Source: Guyanagaster necrorhizus (Eukaryota > Basidiomycota > Agaricomycetes > Agaricales > Physalacriaceae). From it: a stretch of 19,918 nucleotides of DNA. The stretch lies in assembly GCF_019112545.1 (NCBI RefSeq), contig NW_025064974.1, positions 1-19,918 of the forward strand. The letters run 5' to 3'. Position numbers and translations under genes: made by a program. Below are positions 1 through 10,817 of this stretch, in pieces (position 1 is the stretch's first letter; each line of letters opens with the position of its first letter). The notes under the pieces are model-generated. The model saw only the letters and a program-made list of their open reading frames with translations, did not search any database and was not told the origin of the DNA.

Positions 1-844
1 TTCGTTACGCTGTTGCGTATCAGACGCCGTGTTGATAAGAGAGTACTTGGTACAAGACCTCGGCGAACCAAAATTCAACTCCCTCTCGGTGCGCCGCACG
101 CCCTTCCTGATGATCCTCCCATCCCATCCCGTGACAACATCATACATATGCTTCACATTCTGGTCGACAACCCCGAAATAAACCAAGCCCCGGCGATAAC
201 ATCATTATTTACTTCGCCGGACGCGGCTCTAGCTACTCCTACTCTGACTGGGAAGATAATTCCTATGACCCCAATCGTTGTAAAGTCCCATTCTCACAAT
301 GGGAAACCATTGATGCTCTCTGCCCCACGGACCGCGACTATCCTGACGGCAACGGAAATCCAATTCGCGATATCAGTGACCGAGAGTTCAACTCCATACT
401 TACCCGAATCTCGCTCTCCAAAGACCACGAATTACTGTAATCTTCGATTGCTCTCATCTGGGTTCTGCAACCAGATACTTTCGGGATGGGGGCGTGCGCT
501 CTGCGCCTCCGCTCATACACCCACTCATGCGCATGCTCCATTCTGCATAGGAGAGTATGAAACACTTCCCTGCCGTTCCTTCTGTGTTGTCGAAGGACTG
601 TACTCCTGACATGTCTTCTCACGTCATTCTCGCAGCGTGTAGAGAGTTTCAGCTTGCGAAAGAGGTGAGAAGTGGGGAAGGGTTCCACAGGCTCTTCACG
701 CAGTCGCTTGTTGAGACCCTCAGGTAGGAAGGCTTGAAACAGTTGACGTATATTGACCTCTTTTTTGCCATGCCCTGCCTTCATGTCCAGACGCCGGTCG
801 TGGCCGGGAAACGTATGGCTGAAAAAATTTGGTATCAGGACTAG
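1..844 (+). pseudogene. Caspase-like (peptidase C14) gene remnant, 5' end outside window
   Basis: Read in pieces, this stretch matches the caspase/metacaspase-like proteins common in Agaricomycetes, which are cysteine proteases with a His-Cys dyad. The pieces are EYLVQDLGEPK (41-73), then IQLPLGAPHALPDDPPIPSR and NIIHMLHILVDNPEINQ (73-186), then GDNIIIYFAGRGSS and ALCPTDRDYPDGNG..DISDREF (192-425), then RITVIFDCSHLGSATRYF (428 on). Further weak matches end with TPVVAGKRMAEKIWYQD before a TAG at 842-844. Frame changes lie near 71-73, 187-191 and 426-428. In-frame stops lie at 548-550 and 725-727. The catalytic His of the AGHG motif is Arg (CGC, 222-224) and the catalytic Cys of the DxCHSG motif is Ser (TCT, 452-454). 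No intron with usable ends explains these breaks. The family call rests on motif order from memory, not a search. A dead gene copy is far likelier than an active enzyme. Confidence 0.75.
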
Positions 845-2046
845 TGTACGTACTTCGATGGTCGTGTGTCCTCATAAGAAGACTCTCATTACGAGCTTGT
901 AAATATACCTATATCTACAAGTTCAAACAGAGTACAAGATTTGTGCCATATTCCCTGAGCTGCGAATGGGTTGGTGTTGTTTGGACTGGACGAGGTGTGA
1001 AGAATCAAGCCAAGGGAGATTTCCTGATGACACATTATATGTATAAAGTACTGGACGAATTTCGGTGCGTAAAGTCCTCTTCACTGAGAATCCTGCTAAA
1101 ATATGTGTTTCAAGATTCTGCGCATCGTAGATAATATAGCACCGAACGAACTGATCAAACATTGCCCTCCCGAAATGATTCGCCTCAGATGTGGGCCGTC
1201 TCCATTATTTTCTTGGTCGTTTCTACATATCTCTTCGCAGCCTGCTGTCTTCAGAGACCGAACACGGCCAGTTTTTTAAGACATTATGTCATATATGTGA
1301 ATACGCGCGCCGCCCAAGGTGACATATGAGATGGCTGAGGATCTAGACGCACCATGTATATACTCGCGTTCGATTTATCTTTTCTGCTTGCCAAAAGGGC
1401 TCGCTGATTCAGAAAATATCTCTTCAATGGCAGAGGATTTTAATATGTTTTACCTGTCCCGTCAACTCCTTCGCTTTAGCGATTATCGTGACATTTAAGG
1501 CCGTCTATGTCCTGTTGACTCGGCGGAGGGCCTATCCGATTCTGATACTGCCAATATTTATACGATCAAGGATTTTGGCCAGACGTAGACACGTATCACT
1601 TCAAGTGAACACCTCCAACCAGGCATGTAGACAAGGCTTACCTGAGTACCTTTTTTGTAGCTATGAATCGTTGAGGGCGAGTTTCTTGATTACCATACAG
1701 TAACCATATGCTGTCGACGAGTCCTTCGATGTAATAGAGAAATGACTTGTTGAATTTCAAGAATTCTTCATTCGTTCACTAGTTCTTAGCATTTGGTGAC
1801 CAATATACGACACTGCTTTAGTATCGTCTGCGTTAGTCAATCTGGACGATCGTCGACTTTATCTATATACAGGAACGTTCAACAAGGCAACAGCCTCTGG
1901 GAAAGGGGAGAAAATCAGAAACATGATAATCATTGGTACATTTACTACTACATTCAGCAATATTGTTTTCTCGACCTACTTAGTTGTCCAACAAACGAAT
2001 GCACTTTACAGAATTATCGAAACGCTTCAATTGAGCCTCCGGCCCC
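845..2046. other. Intergenic, nothing recognised
   Basis: No reading frame here has recognisable protein motifs, and short open frames on both strands overlap without codon-like structure. The right end (about 1920-2046) is the 3' flank of the hydrophobin gene on the minus strand. It shares a few short words (for example TTCAGCAATAT) with the flank of the second, decayed hydrophobin copy near 4880. Confidence 0.5.
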
Positions 2047-2547
2047 TCAGACGCCGATGTTGATGGGGGTGCAGCCGAGAGCAACAACGCCATTCTAAAG
2101 AAATTTGAGGGTCAAGTCAAACTTCACAATACTGTACTGACAAAGTTATTATCTTCACAGCAGACCGCTTGGCTGTTGCACTGGGTTCCACCAACGCCAA
2201 TAACGGAGATGGGGCTGCAAGTTACACCGCTATAGAGATGCCATAAATCACGGTATCCACTGAGGGTATACCTGTCACCTACACATTGGCAGTGAGGTCG
2301 CCGACGACGACTCCGAGGAGGCCTAAGAGGGTCGCGAGGCCGGGACTCAGGTCGCTGGGCTGATAATTCCATTCAGCTTTCAGATGGGTCAGAGGTAGGA
2401 AGACAAGCTCACGCTCTCAGTAGATTCACAACACTGCACAGTACCAGTGTTAGCATCGCAAGAGGCACCGTTGCTACCGCCACGAGGAAGGACGGTGGCC
2501 GTCGCAAGAGTGATCAGAACAGCGAAAGATGAGATACGAGCAAACAT
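2047..2547 (-). CDS. Class I hydrophobin, 4 exons, 115 residues
   Basis: Hydrophobins are small secreted proteins that self-assemble into water-repellent films on hyphae and fruit bodies. Exons on the minus strand are 2547-2413, 2359-2285 plus two bases to 2283, 2229-2142 and 2094-2047. The introns (2412-2360, 2282-2230, 2141-2095) are 47-53 nt with GT..AG ends and keep the frame. The protein starts with a secretion signal (residues 1 to about 18, [19 protein letters not shown]). It carries eight cysteines spaced C30-X8-CC39/40-X34-C75-X12-C88-X5-CC94/95-X12-C108-X7, which is the class I pattern. Typical family stretches are visible: [45 protein letters not shown] and the end TPINIGV. A longer frame opens at 2595, but the Met at 2547 directly precedes the signal peptide and lies a normal distance below a TATA box. 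Nothing looks broken. Its upstream region is duplicated further right (5010-6140). Which hydrophobin paralogue it is cannot be said. Confidence 0.95.
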
Positions 2548-2596
2548 TGTGATTCGGTTGTATGGTTGAGGGCCTGAGCATAACTGGTGCTTCAAC

Positions 2597-3655
2597 GCCT
2601 TTTATATAGCCTTCGTCTGGGAACGAAGGAGTCATTTGGACATGAAGAGTAGAAACAAAAATACAACGGTGTGAGTGCCCAGGACGAGTGGAGGGAGGTG
2701 ACACGAATGACGCAGTCAGAAATCATGAAGCCTCGGATATCGGGTACGTCTTCGTGATGCGGGGAAGCGAGCAACAGTCAAAAATAGTCTCTTGTCACGG
2801 CGTCAGCATTCTCCGACCATGTATTCTCGAGACGTAGCCCTGGTCGTGGAAGGGCTGCGAAGATCTAGCAGGCGTTCCTCGCCGCCAATCCGCTCGTTGA
2901 GACACGCCGATGACGGTACTCCTCAGAAAAGCCCAATTCATGCGATGTAGCATTAAGAGAACCAGATACAACCGTAAGTTTCGGCATATCCATAATGTCG
3001 GGCTCACCGGTGTCGAGGGGAGAGCATCAGAAGTCGATTTCCTTGTGAAGGTTGTTATTTTGGCACTGGTAAAGATCTAGATGTAATTAACGCACACGTT
3101 TGACTCCAAAAAGTGATGCGGTGACTCATATGCGGTGTTGGTTGACTGTACGACCTATGGCTTGTCATGATTGGCCAGACCGGCAGGGAGATGAAGAACG
3201 CACGCACGACATTCATAATAAATGTCAGCACGAGTTCTGTCACGAGACGGACACATCATGGCCCTTTGTATTAGGGCGCGAAGTATCACTTTCGGGAAGA
3301 AAGTTACACCACTGAAGGACCTCCTTGATACAAATCCTCTTTGAACTGAACAAAAAGTCGAACGGAAGGGTCGATGTACCATCGCGCCTACAATGTGAAA
3401 TTGGATACTTCACTGGGTCGGAGTTCCAGAGACGTCATGCATGCTGGAGATTGACATAAGGCGTTGACGGGAAAATATTCGCCCTGTACCTAGGTATTCT
3501 TGGAGAGAATTGAATGCCCTCAGGATGGATATCAATGGCTGGTCCAATCACTTGTAAGGTACACAACCATGATGTATGAGGAGGAAAATGTGGCACCGTT
3601 GGAGAGTGAACATGTGAAGAAGGGCTCACAGGCGAATGGAGGGAAAGCATGACTG
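2597..3655 (-). repeat. Diverged direct repeat, copy 1 (hydrophobin upstream region)
   Basis: This 1-kb stretch upstream of the hydrophobin aligns in order with 5010-6140. Shared anchors are GGTGACACGAATGACG (near 2697 and 5117), GAGAAC.AGATAC (near 2957 and 5413), GTGTTGGTTGA (near 3134 and 5591), a GGAGAGAAT block (near 3502 and 5987) and AAGGGCTCAC (near 3620 and 6107). The offset grows smoothly from about 2,420 to about 2,487, as expected for an old duplication with indels. The short open frames here show no protein motif and are not shared between copies, so I read it as promoter and intergenic DNA. The strand is given by the neighbouring gene. The boundaries are approximate. Confidence 0.75.
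2601..2608 (-). promoter_or_regulatory. TATA box of the hydrophobin gene
   Basis: On the minus strand the sequence reads GGCTATATAAAAGGCG around these positions, about 54-61 bases upstream of the chosen start codon at 2547. That leaves room for a transcription start some 30 bases downstream and a short leader. Strong TATA boxes are usual for highly expressed hydrophobins. Confidence 0.75.
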
Positions 3656-4840
3656 AGAACTAGCAGCCCCATCTGTCGAGAGTTAAATTGCATACGAAGT
3701 TCATGTGGAAGGGCCAAATGACCTCCTGTCGAACGGACTTCTGTGGTATCAGCTAATTCATACTGATGCAATCAACCATCGATGGGTCGACATTTTGAAC
3801 TCGACCGCATCGAACGGCCTTCCCAGAAATGGGCCGGATGTATGATAGAACAAACAACAATAGAGGCAGAGATATAGCCTAAGCAGTTCCGGAGTTTCTC
3901 ATAGCTTTGTTTCAGATAGTGTTGGAGTACGACCAGTAAGAATAGGGATCAGAGAGAAATGAAGGAAACTCACACACACGTCGGCCCCTAATGTACATCG
4001 TGCACAGTTGATGCAGCGAAAGCGATAAATTCAGGGATACCAATAGATGGCAATACGCATAACAGAACGCTGCTCGTATGTGTACTAGCCTAGGAACATT
4101 TCTCTCAGGACGGAAGAATAAACTACCGACAAATCGGGAGAAACCACCAATGCTCGTATGACATATTCCACGAGCTGAATAGATCCACATGGTGTAGAGC
4201 TGATGGTTTGTGAAGCAGAGCAACTCGTGGGCACTTTCTGTCGTGCTGCTTTTTTTAGGATGGTCCGAAAAGTCAAAAACAAACGCACCGGAAGCCAACC
4301 ACATAGTTCCTAATCTACGTCCACTAAAGGAACAGTCGAAAGAGTACCGTTGTTAGTAGTTTGGCTCAGGACGACAGTCGAGAAGGCTCGGTGAGCAAGC
4401 ATAAACATTGTGCAGCTGTGTACTAGATCGTCTCGAACGTTACTAGCGCTTCACCATCTTGTTCTTGGAACTTAGTGGGAACTTGAAGTAGACGCCATTA
4501 TTTCAAGCCTGGAGATACAAGGAACAAGCAAGGTACACGCCTTGAGAGAGATAACGGTTTCAATTCAAGTTGCAGTTTATTTGCCCGCCTCTCGGACCGT
4601 CTAGCCGGAGTCCTCTTTACTTACTTATTCTCCCGTCCAGATATCTCAACCGACTCCTAGTTCTAAATGCAATGGATGATGCGGGAGACTTTGACTTTTG
4701 ACACCGATTCGCAGTTCCTAGAGGCCGAGCACTTACTGCAATATTCGAGCGGCTGCAGCCCAGTTGCTCGAGCTTGACTAGGAGAGGCCAGCGCTTCCCT
4801 CCCGGCCCATCTTGTTGGTCACATAAAGCTCATTCGTCTG
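3656..4840. other. Intergenic, nothing recognised
   Basis: This lies between the two duplicated segments. A 130-codon open frame on the minus strand (4304-3912) is low in recognisable motifs, overlaps another open frame and lacks any family signature, so I do not call it a gene. No RNA gene or repeat stands out. Confidence 0.4.
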
Positions 4841-4953
4841 GAGTCGGCAGAAAGGCTCGAAAATGAACAGTTGTCACTTTCAGCAATATCAAATTCTTGC
4901 TCTAGTAATACCTCTGCACAATTTTCCGATATCGCCAAATATGTTCCGACTTG

Positions 4954-4992
4954 TCAGAGGCCAATGTTGATCGGGGTTCAGCTGAGGGGAAT
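4954..4992 (-). pseudogene. Stub of a second hydrophobin gene (exon 4 remnant)
   Basis: On the minus strand this reads LS-stop-TPINIGL followed by a TGA, matching the end of the intact hydrophobin ([10 protein letters not shown], stop). The last conserved cysteine codon has become TGA (4980-4978). Exons 1-3 are missing: within some 20-30 bases the sequence passes to DNA that resembles the hydrophobin upstream region. It sits at the correct end of the second repeat copy, so it is most likely what remains of a tandem duplicate after an internal deletion. The match is short, but it is supported by the flanking collinear repeat. Confidence 0.7.
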
Positions 4993-5009
4993 AGGTCGTT
5001 CCGTTTGTG

Positions 5010-6140
5010 AAGAGCCTGAAATGTAAGGGGATAAATAGATCGCGTAGCAGCCTTACTGGTCATCGGTCATGGAGCAGAGACCGAAATATAGTAGTGTGAG
5101 TGTACGGAACAAGTGGGGTGACACGAATGACGTGGTCAGGAATCATTAATCCTCGCTCACCAGGTACATACATTTTCATGATATAGGGAAGCGAACAAGG
5201 GAGCATCAATCAACAAAAATTGGTCCCTTCTCACAGCGTCAATACTGTCCGAACGTTCTTACGAGACGGGACATAACCGTGGTTGTGGAAAGATAGGTTA
5301 CAAAGATCTAGTATCTCGGGTGATGCTTGGTGTTTGCGTCGTCATCTAGCCTCTCCTGCTCATTGCTGGCGGTACTGTTCATAAAGGGCCAATTTAATGA
5401 AACGTAGTACTGAGAGAACAAGATACGAACTTTTCTGTTGTCCTTTTCCTACGTCGTTCTCATCGGAGCCGAGGCAGAAGTTGTGAGCGTCTTTGTTTTG
5501 GAATTGGCAGGCGAAAGCCGCGAATACGTCCGAACTATTGGACTCCAATGATGAACATATCTTCTGATGCCTTTGTAGCAATGGCGCGTGGTGTTGGTTG
5601 AACATGCGGCCTAAGACTCTGAACTCGTCATTGCGAATGATCGAACCAGCCAATAGATTTAGGATGCACATAATATATACATACAATCTTGTGGTGACCT
5701 CCCACTTGCCTCGGCGTGTCTGGCAACTTTAAAGTCAGAACATGAGGACGATCATGAGACGAACATTTCATGGTTTTCACATTTGGGTAAGACACCATGC
5801 ATCATGACGTTCTGATGACACAAACAATGGTATTATACTAACTTGATAAAAGCCATGTCTCAACAAACAATAAGCTCTTTCGTTTAAAATGCCAACAGGA
5901 CACATCTCCGAAATGGAGATGTAATGGATACTGGACATTGAGATCGCACTAAAGTTGGTTAATTGTTCTGTCCCTGCATATTTTGGGAGAGAATACTCGG
6001 AAGTTTGAAAGCCCCGTCCAAGATCCAACATAGAATCCGCGAAGGATGACATGAGAAAACTCACTATGAGGGTCTTCGCCTTGAGCCCAAGGCCAGGATG
6101 GGGAGAAAGGGCTCACCATCTAATGGAAGGAAAGAATTGC
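5010..6140 (-). repeat. Diverged direct repeat, copy 2 (upstream region of lost hydrophobin)
   Basis: This is the collinear partner of 2597-3655, with the shared anchors listed there. A TATA-like run (minus strand CTATTTATCC, about 5029-5038) lies where the TATA box of the intact gene would be. The right end stops close to the CpG-free repeat block. A 95-codon minus-strand frame (6064-5777) lies inside but is not conserved in copy 1, so I do not call it a gene. Confidence 0.75.
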
Positions 6141-6182
6141 CAAAAAAAGAAACAGCAGCTTATCAAAATACACTTATTCACG

Positions 6183-6470
6183 TGAAGGAATTAAGAGATC
6201 ATTCCTGGCAGAATGAATTTCTGTAGCACAAGTTGCACTTGCCACAACCTGGAAATAGGACACTGACAGTGAATACAGTTGGAAGATCCACTGATGAATG
6301 GAATCCTTCTCCCTTTCAGAGGATGAGTCAAACATATATTTTTCAAGAAAAGAATACAAATGGGAATGGTGAAAGTGTATTGGAATTGAGGTGCTGGTGG
6401 TTCAGAGAGGGGCATATTAGACTCAAAGGAATGGTATATTTCATTGTATAGAGTAAGGACAGTGGGGTCT
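6183..6470. mobile_element. Left part of an old CpG-free repeat split by the Copia element
   Basis: These 288 bases contain no CpG, unlike the DNA to the left, and the same property resumes directly after the Copia element. I therefore read this and 11027-12370 as one older repeat of about 1.6 kb into which the retrotransposon inserted. No coding motif is recognisable here. The left edge is set by the last CpG at about 6180-6182 and may be a little further left. Confidence 0.55.
6466..6470. repeat. Target-site duplication, left copy
   Basis: GGTCT directly precedes the left LTR and is repeated exactly after the right LTR. Five bases is the usual target duplication of Ty1/copia integrases. 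Confidence 0.9.
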
Positions 6471-6679
6471 TGTTGTAAGTAGAGAGCAGAGTAATGTAAC
6501 AGAGAACTAGAATTAGCCTCTCGAGAGAGAAACATTCTACTTAAATACATTTCGTATTACTTCGAGATCTTTCTATGAGATACTAAATAAGTCTGGATCA
6601 TGATCCAAGTCAGCTGCCGCTGACTGGCATCATATCTTCGAGTACATTCTTGTACTCGCTCGGGATTGCTATCCCAACA
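6471..6679 (-). repeat. 3' LTR of the Copia element
   Basis: This is a 209-bp LTR bounded by TGTTG and CAACA. It differs from the other LTR at seven positions, all transitions, and six of these are CpG against TpG or CpA. Confidence 0.95.
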
Positions 6680-6688
6680 CTCCCCCTC
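6680..6688 (-). promoter_or_regulatory. Polypurine tract
   Basis: On the minus strand GAGGGGGAG lies directly against the 3' LTR, where plus-strand DNA synthesis is primed. The TGA that ends the gag-pol frame (6689-6687) overlaps the tract. Confidence 0.8.
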
Positions 6689-9600
6689 AATTCTGAGTTC
6701 CTAGAATACCTGTGGATAGATACTCATGTAATGGTCTTGGTAGGCCTTTAGTGAATATATCTGCTAAGTTTTCTTCTGATGTGCAGTGCTGAACTTTGAC
6801 TTCATTTGAAGCCATGTGCTCACGAACGAAGTGGTGCCATATGTCTATATGCTTCGATCGTGCATGGAATATAGGGTTCTCAGCGAATTTGATTGCTGAT
6901 TGATTGTCAATGAAAATAGTCGTTGCTTCATAAGGTGGCAATCCTAATTCGGTTAAGAGTGCTTGTAGCCAAATTACTTCCCGGGTTGTGTGTGCAAGGG
7001 CCATATATTCTGCTTCCATAGTGGATAAGGCTATGGTGGGCTGTTTCTTTGAACTCCAAGTAACAGCTCCCCCTGCATAGGTACAGACATAACCAGATGT
7101 TGATCTTCTATCTGTTCTGTCTTCTCCCCAGTCTGAGTCTGAATAAGGTATCAGCTCATCCATAGTCCCTCCATATGTGATTCCAAAGTCTAGAGTTCCC
7201 TTCAGATAGCGGAAAAACTCACTTCAAGGCTGTGACATGCTCAGCAGCTGGATTCTGCACATACTTGCTTAATTCGGTGACAGCATGTGCAATGTCGGGC
7301 CGGGATCCATTGGCCGCATACATTAGTGATCCGACACCAGTATGGTAATATTGCCTGGTGGCTGTGTCAACACCTTGTGGGTCTTCTGTCGGAATTTTCT
7401 CTAGCCATACATTCGGATCCATAGGCATTTTGACCGGTTTGCAGTCATTCATGCCCATTCGCTCAAGTACCTTAAGAATATATGCCTTCTGGGATAGAGT
7501 GATAGTGCTCTTGTCCTTATTCCTGTCTATCTTCATGCCCAATATATATTGAATCTCCCCCATGTCTGTGACATTTAGCTTCTTCTTAAGCTCTTCTTTC
7601 ATTTTAGACATGGTTTCATCATCTGGGGCAAGCAATGTCATGTCATCGACATGTACAGCTACGATTATGGGACCAGAACCCATTTGTCTGATGTACACAC
7701 ATTGATCACTGATCAATCTGATGTACCCAAGTCCCAAAAATGTAGCATTTAATTTGTCATTCCAAACTCGGCCAGATTGCTTGAGTCCGTACAACGTTAA
7801 TTTGAGGTGTGCCACTTTTCTGCTCCCATCTGAATATTCGGGTGGCTGTGCCATATAAATGGATTCATTGAGTTTACCATTTAAGTAAGCTCCAACAACG
7901 TCCATTCCATGAATGATTAGGTTTCTTTGAGCGGCAATTGCCATGAGTAGGCGGAATGTGTCCAGCCTGACAACTGGTGCATATGTCTCGAAGAAATCAA
8001 TGCTGGGTATCTGTGAAAATCCTTTTGCAACAAGTCTGGCCTTGTACCTGGTGATTTTCCCATCACCATCCCTTTTCAATCTGTAAGTCCACTTGCAATC
8101 CACAAGTGATCTGTCCTTGGGTAATTCTTCCAGTTGCCATATGCCTAAGGAAGTCAATAGATTGTATTCTTCATCCATTGCTTTCTTCCAATGATGCCAG
8201 TCTGGCCTTGTTTTGGCTTCTTCAAGGCTTAATGGCTCATCACTGAGATTGTCTGCAGTTTCCCCAATGCATGCATAGTCTATTGCAACATTTACAGCTT
8301 CCAAAGATGATTCTTCTGAGGTACGCTGTTGTTCCAATGTTTTCACAGCTCATACACTTGGATTATGAAGTGTCCAGTAACTCAGTTGAGTCTTTGATGC
8401 AATCCGGACCGATTTGTCACATGGCTCGATCACTTTCTCATGCCATATTGGGAAATTTGATTTGATCGATGACATATCAGGGGCTATTTTCTCTTTTGGT
8501 TCGGCATTTCTGGCATCCACAGAATCATCCGAAATGCCATCATTTCCATCCGGAGTCTGCTCGACTTTGCTCCCTGACTCCCCCTCGAGCAACGAAGGGT
8601 GAGAGACTATATAGTCAGTGTCTATAGGCTCTGTAGTGTTGTTTTCAGGGAATATAACATTTCTTGAGGTCTGAATCTGCCTGGTTTGAGGGTTATAATA
8701 TCTCCAGGCCCTGGATTCATCTGTAAGACCTGTGAAAATAAATTCCCTTGACTTTGGGTCCAGTTTTGACCTCTTGTTATCTTGCTGCAACACCCAGCAC
8801 TTTACTCCGAATTCCTGAAGTGCCAAAATATCTGGTTTTGTGCCCTGAAACACTTCTTCTGGAGTTAGATCATTCTTGATGGCCCTGGTTGGTGATCGGT
8901 TCTTCAAATATGTGGCATATGCCACTGCCTCGGACCATAGAAACTTTGGTAAGTGATGTTCTTCTAGCATGGCACATGCATGCTCCACAAGGGTCCAATT
9001 TATTCTCTCAGCAACTCCGTTTTAAGATGGAGAGTATGCTGCAGTCAATTCCAACTGTATGCCATTGTCCTGGAGGTATTCCTTTACCTCTTTATTGACA
9101 TATTCTTTTCCATTGTCAATCCTCATAAACTTCAGATCCTTCCCTTTGTGGACTTTGATGTATTTTTGATACTGCTGGATCTTCTTTCGAATTTCCATAC
9201 CTTGCTTTGACTTCAAAAAATACAACATTGTCCTTCGGGATTTTCTATCTGTGAAGCTTATGTAATACCTTTCACCATGGATACCCTGAGTTTGGGCCGG
9301 CCCCCATAGATCCGAAAATGTCATTTCCCCTATTTCAGTATAGTCCCTTTTGACTTCCTGTGGAAATGGCTTGATATGATGTTTGACTTTTATGCAAGCT
9401 ATGCAATCTGTCTGAGGCTTGGCTGACTCATCTATATCTATCCCCTTGACCATTTTCTTCCTAAATAGTCTCTTTACTGATCCCATATTTAAGTGGCCTA
9501 ATGTTTTGTGCCACTTTTGCCATGATCGGGCTGATTTCGTAGCATGGGCCTGGGTTATTTCTGGAACAATGATGTCAAGGCTGTACAGCTTTGATATTTT

Positions 9601-10734
9601 ATCTCCATGGCCGATTATCTTGCCATGTGGTGAGATAATATCTATTCTGGACTCTTTGAATCTGAGTTCAAATCCAGCATCTGTAATGTGCCCTATCGAC
9701 ATAAGATTGAATGGTGCATCAGGACAGTGGATACACTCCTTTAGTGTGACCAGAGTGATCTTTTCCCCTTCAACCATTTTAATCTTGACAGTTCCCCTTC
9801 CCAAGCCTTTGGATTTGCCTACACCAATGACTTCATGTCCTGGGGTTTCAATATAGTCAGAAAAATATAATCTATTTTTGACTATATGTCTGGTAGTGCC
9901 AGAGTCCCCTAGCCATGATACTCCTGAGAGTGAAGTAAGTGTGACGTCTGTTGCACAAAATACGTAGTCATCTTCTTCTGAGTCCGATTTGGCAATATGT
10001 GCCTGAGTCTGGCCCTTTCCCTTTCCTTTCCATGACTTTTCAGAATTCTTTTTCCCATTTGGGCAATTTGTTCTGATGTGACCAGTTTCCCCACAACTGT
10101 AACATGTGACTTTTGAATTGGACTTCTTGCTATGTGCTGCAAGTGTCGTAGTCCGATCAGAAGTCTTTTCCTTTAGTCGGATGTCTTCCTGAAGAATTCG
10201 GGAAATCAACTTGTAAGAATCTTTCAAGTCAGCAGTATCCACTGATGAGATGAATGAATTCCATGATTCTGGGAGTGATGTAAGCAGTGTGATAGAGAAG
10301 TCCTCCTCTTCGACTTTCTGCTTAAGGGATGCCAGCTCCTCCTGATAGGACCTCAAAGTCCTAATATGCTCCTCTATGTTTCCTCCTTCTTCGCACTGAG
10401 CTCTGAAGAATTTCCTTCTGACAAGGACAATTCCCATGGGTCCCCTAGACTCATACATATCTTCCAGAGCTTTCCAGGCTTCTGCCAAAGTCTTTGAACC
10501 AGCAATATATACCAGCAGGCCATCAGAAACCCGCAATCTTATTGTTAAAAGAGCCTTTCTATCACTCTTCTTCCAATCTGCCACCAGTGTCATGTCTGCC
10601 AGGGCCGGAATGCTTCCATCTGCATAATCAATTAGTCCTAAATTGGTTAGGATATTGATCATCTTGATTTTCCATGTCAGATAATTTTTTGGGCCCTTAA
10701 GGGAGTCAATTCTATACACGGACTGGCTATCCAT
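6687..10734 (-). pseudogene. Copia gag-pol polyprotein, 3 stops and 1 frameshift
   Basis: The start at 10734 (MDSQSVYRIDSLKGPKNYLT) begins a copia-type Gag. A CCHC zinc knuckle follows (C211-X2-C214-X4-H219-X4-C224), then the aspartic protease motif W-L-G-D-S-G (D277). The integrase HHCC motif is H409-X4-H414-X29-C444-X2-C447, and the integrase DDE triad is D475, D540 and E576 (D-X35-E). The reverse transcriptase has MDVVGAYLNG (D945), YGLKQSGR and VHVDD (D1030, D1031). RNase H has YSDSDWGED, STMEAEY and IDNQSAIK. Breaks are TAA at 9024-9022 (residue 571, between the second and third integrase acids), TGA at 8352-8350, TGA at 7221-7219, and one extra base in an A run at 7213-7217. Allowing for these, the frame is about 1,348 codons, a normal length for a single-frame copia polyprotein. 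Open frames on the opposite strand are shadows. Confidence 0.95.
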
Positions 10735-10805
10735 GTGGTTCTACATGTGTACGTAAAGTACGAAAGTGTGCGAAGTGAGTAGCGACATAAGTTCAGTTAT
10801 GGCCG

Positions 10806-10817
10806 GGGCCCATAACC
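10806..10817 (-). promoter_or_regulatory. Primer-binding site, half-tRNA initiator Met type
   Basis: Directly after the 5' LTR the minus strand reads GGTTATGGGCCC. Its complement contains the CAU anticodon within GGGCCCAUAACC, matching the anticodon stem-loop of initiator tRNA-Met rather than a tRNA 3' end. Drosophila copia uses the same kind of internal tRNA fragment as primer. No match to a tRNA 3' acceptor end is needed here. Confidence 0.8.

Noticed and set aside
13..609. A 198-codon open frame on the plus strand as one intact gene
   Set aside because: Only its middle part (about 73-186) matches the caspase family. The matches before and after lie in other frames, so the long frame is a patchwork across frameshifts.
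3912..4304. A 130-codon minus-strand open frame as a gene
   Set aside because: It has no motif, no supporting exons and an overlapping alternative frame. Its composition is not convincing.
9419..9856. Plus-strand open frames within the Copia element
   Set aside because: They are antisense shadows of the gag-pol frame with no motifs of their own.
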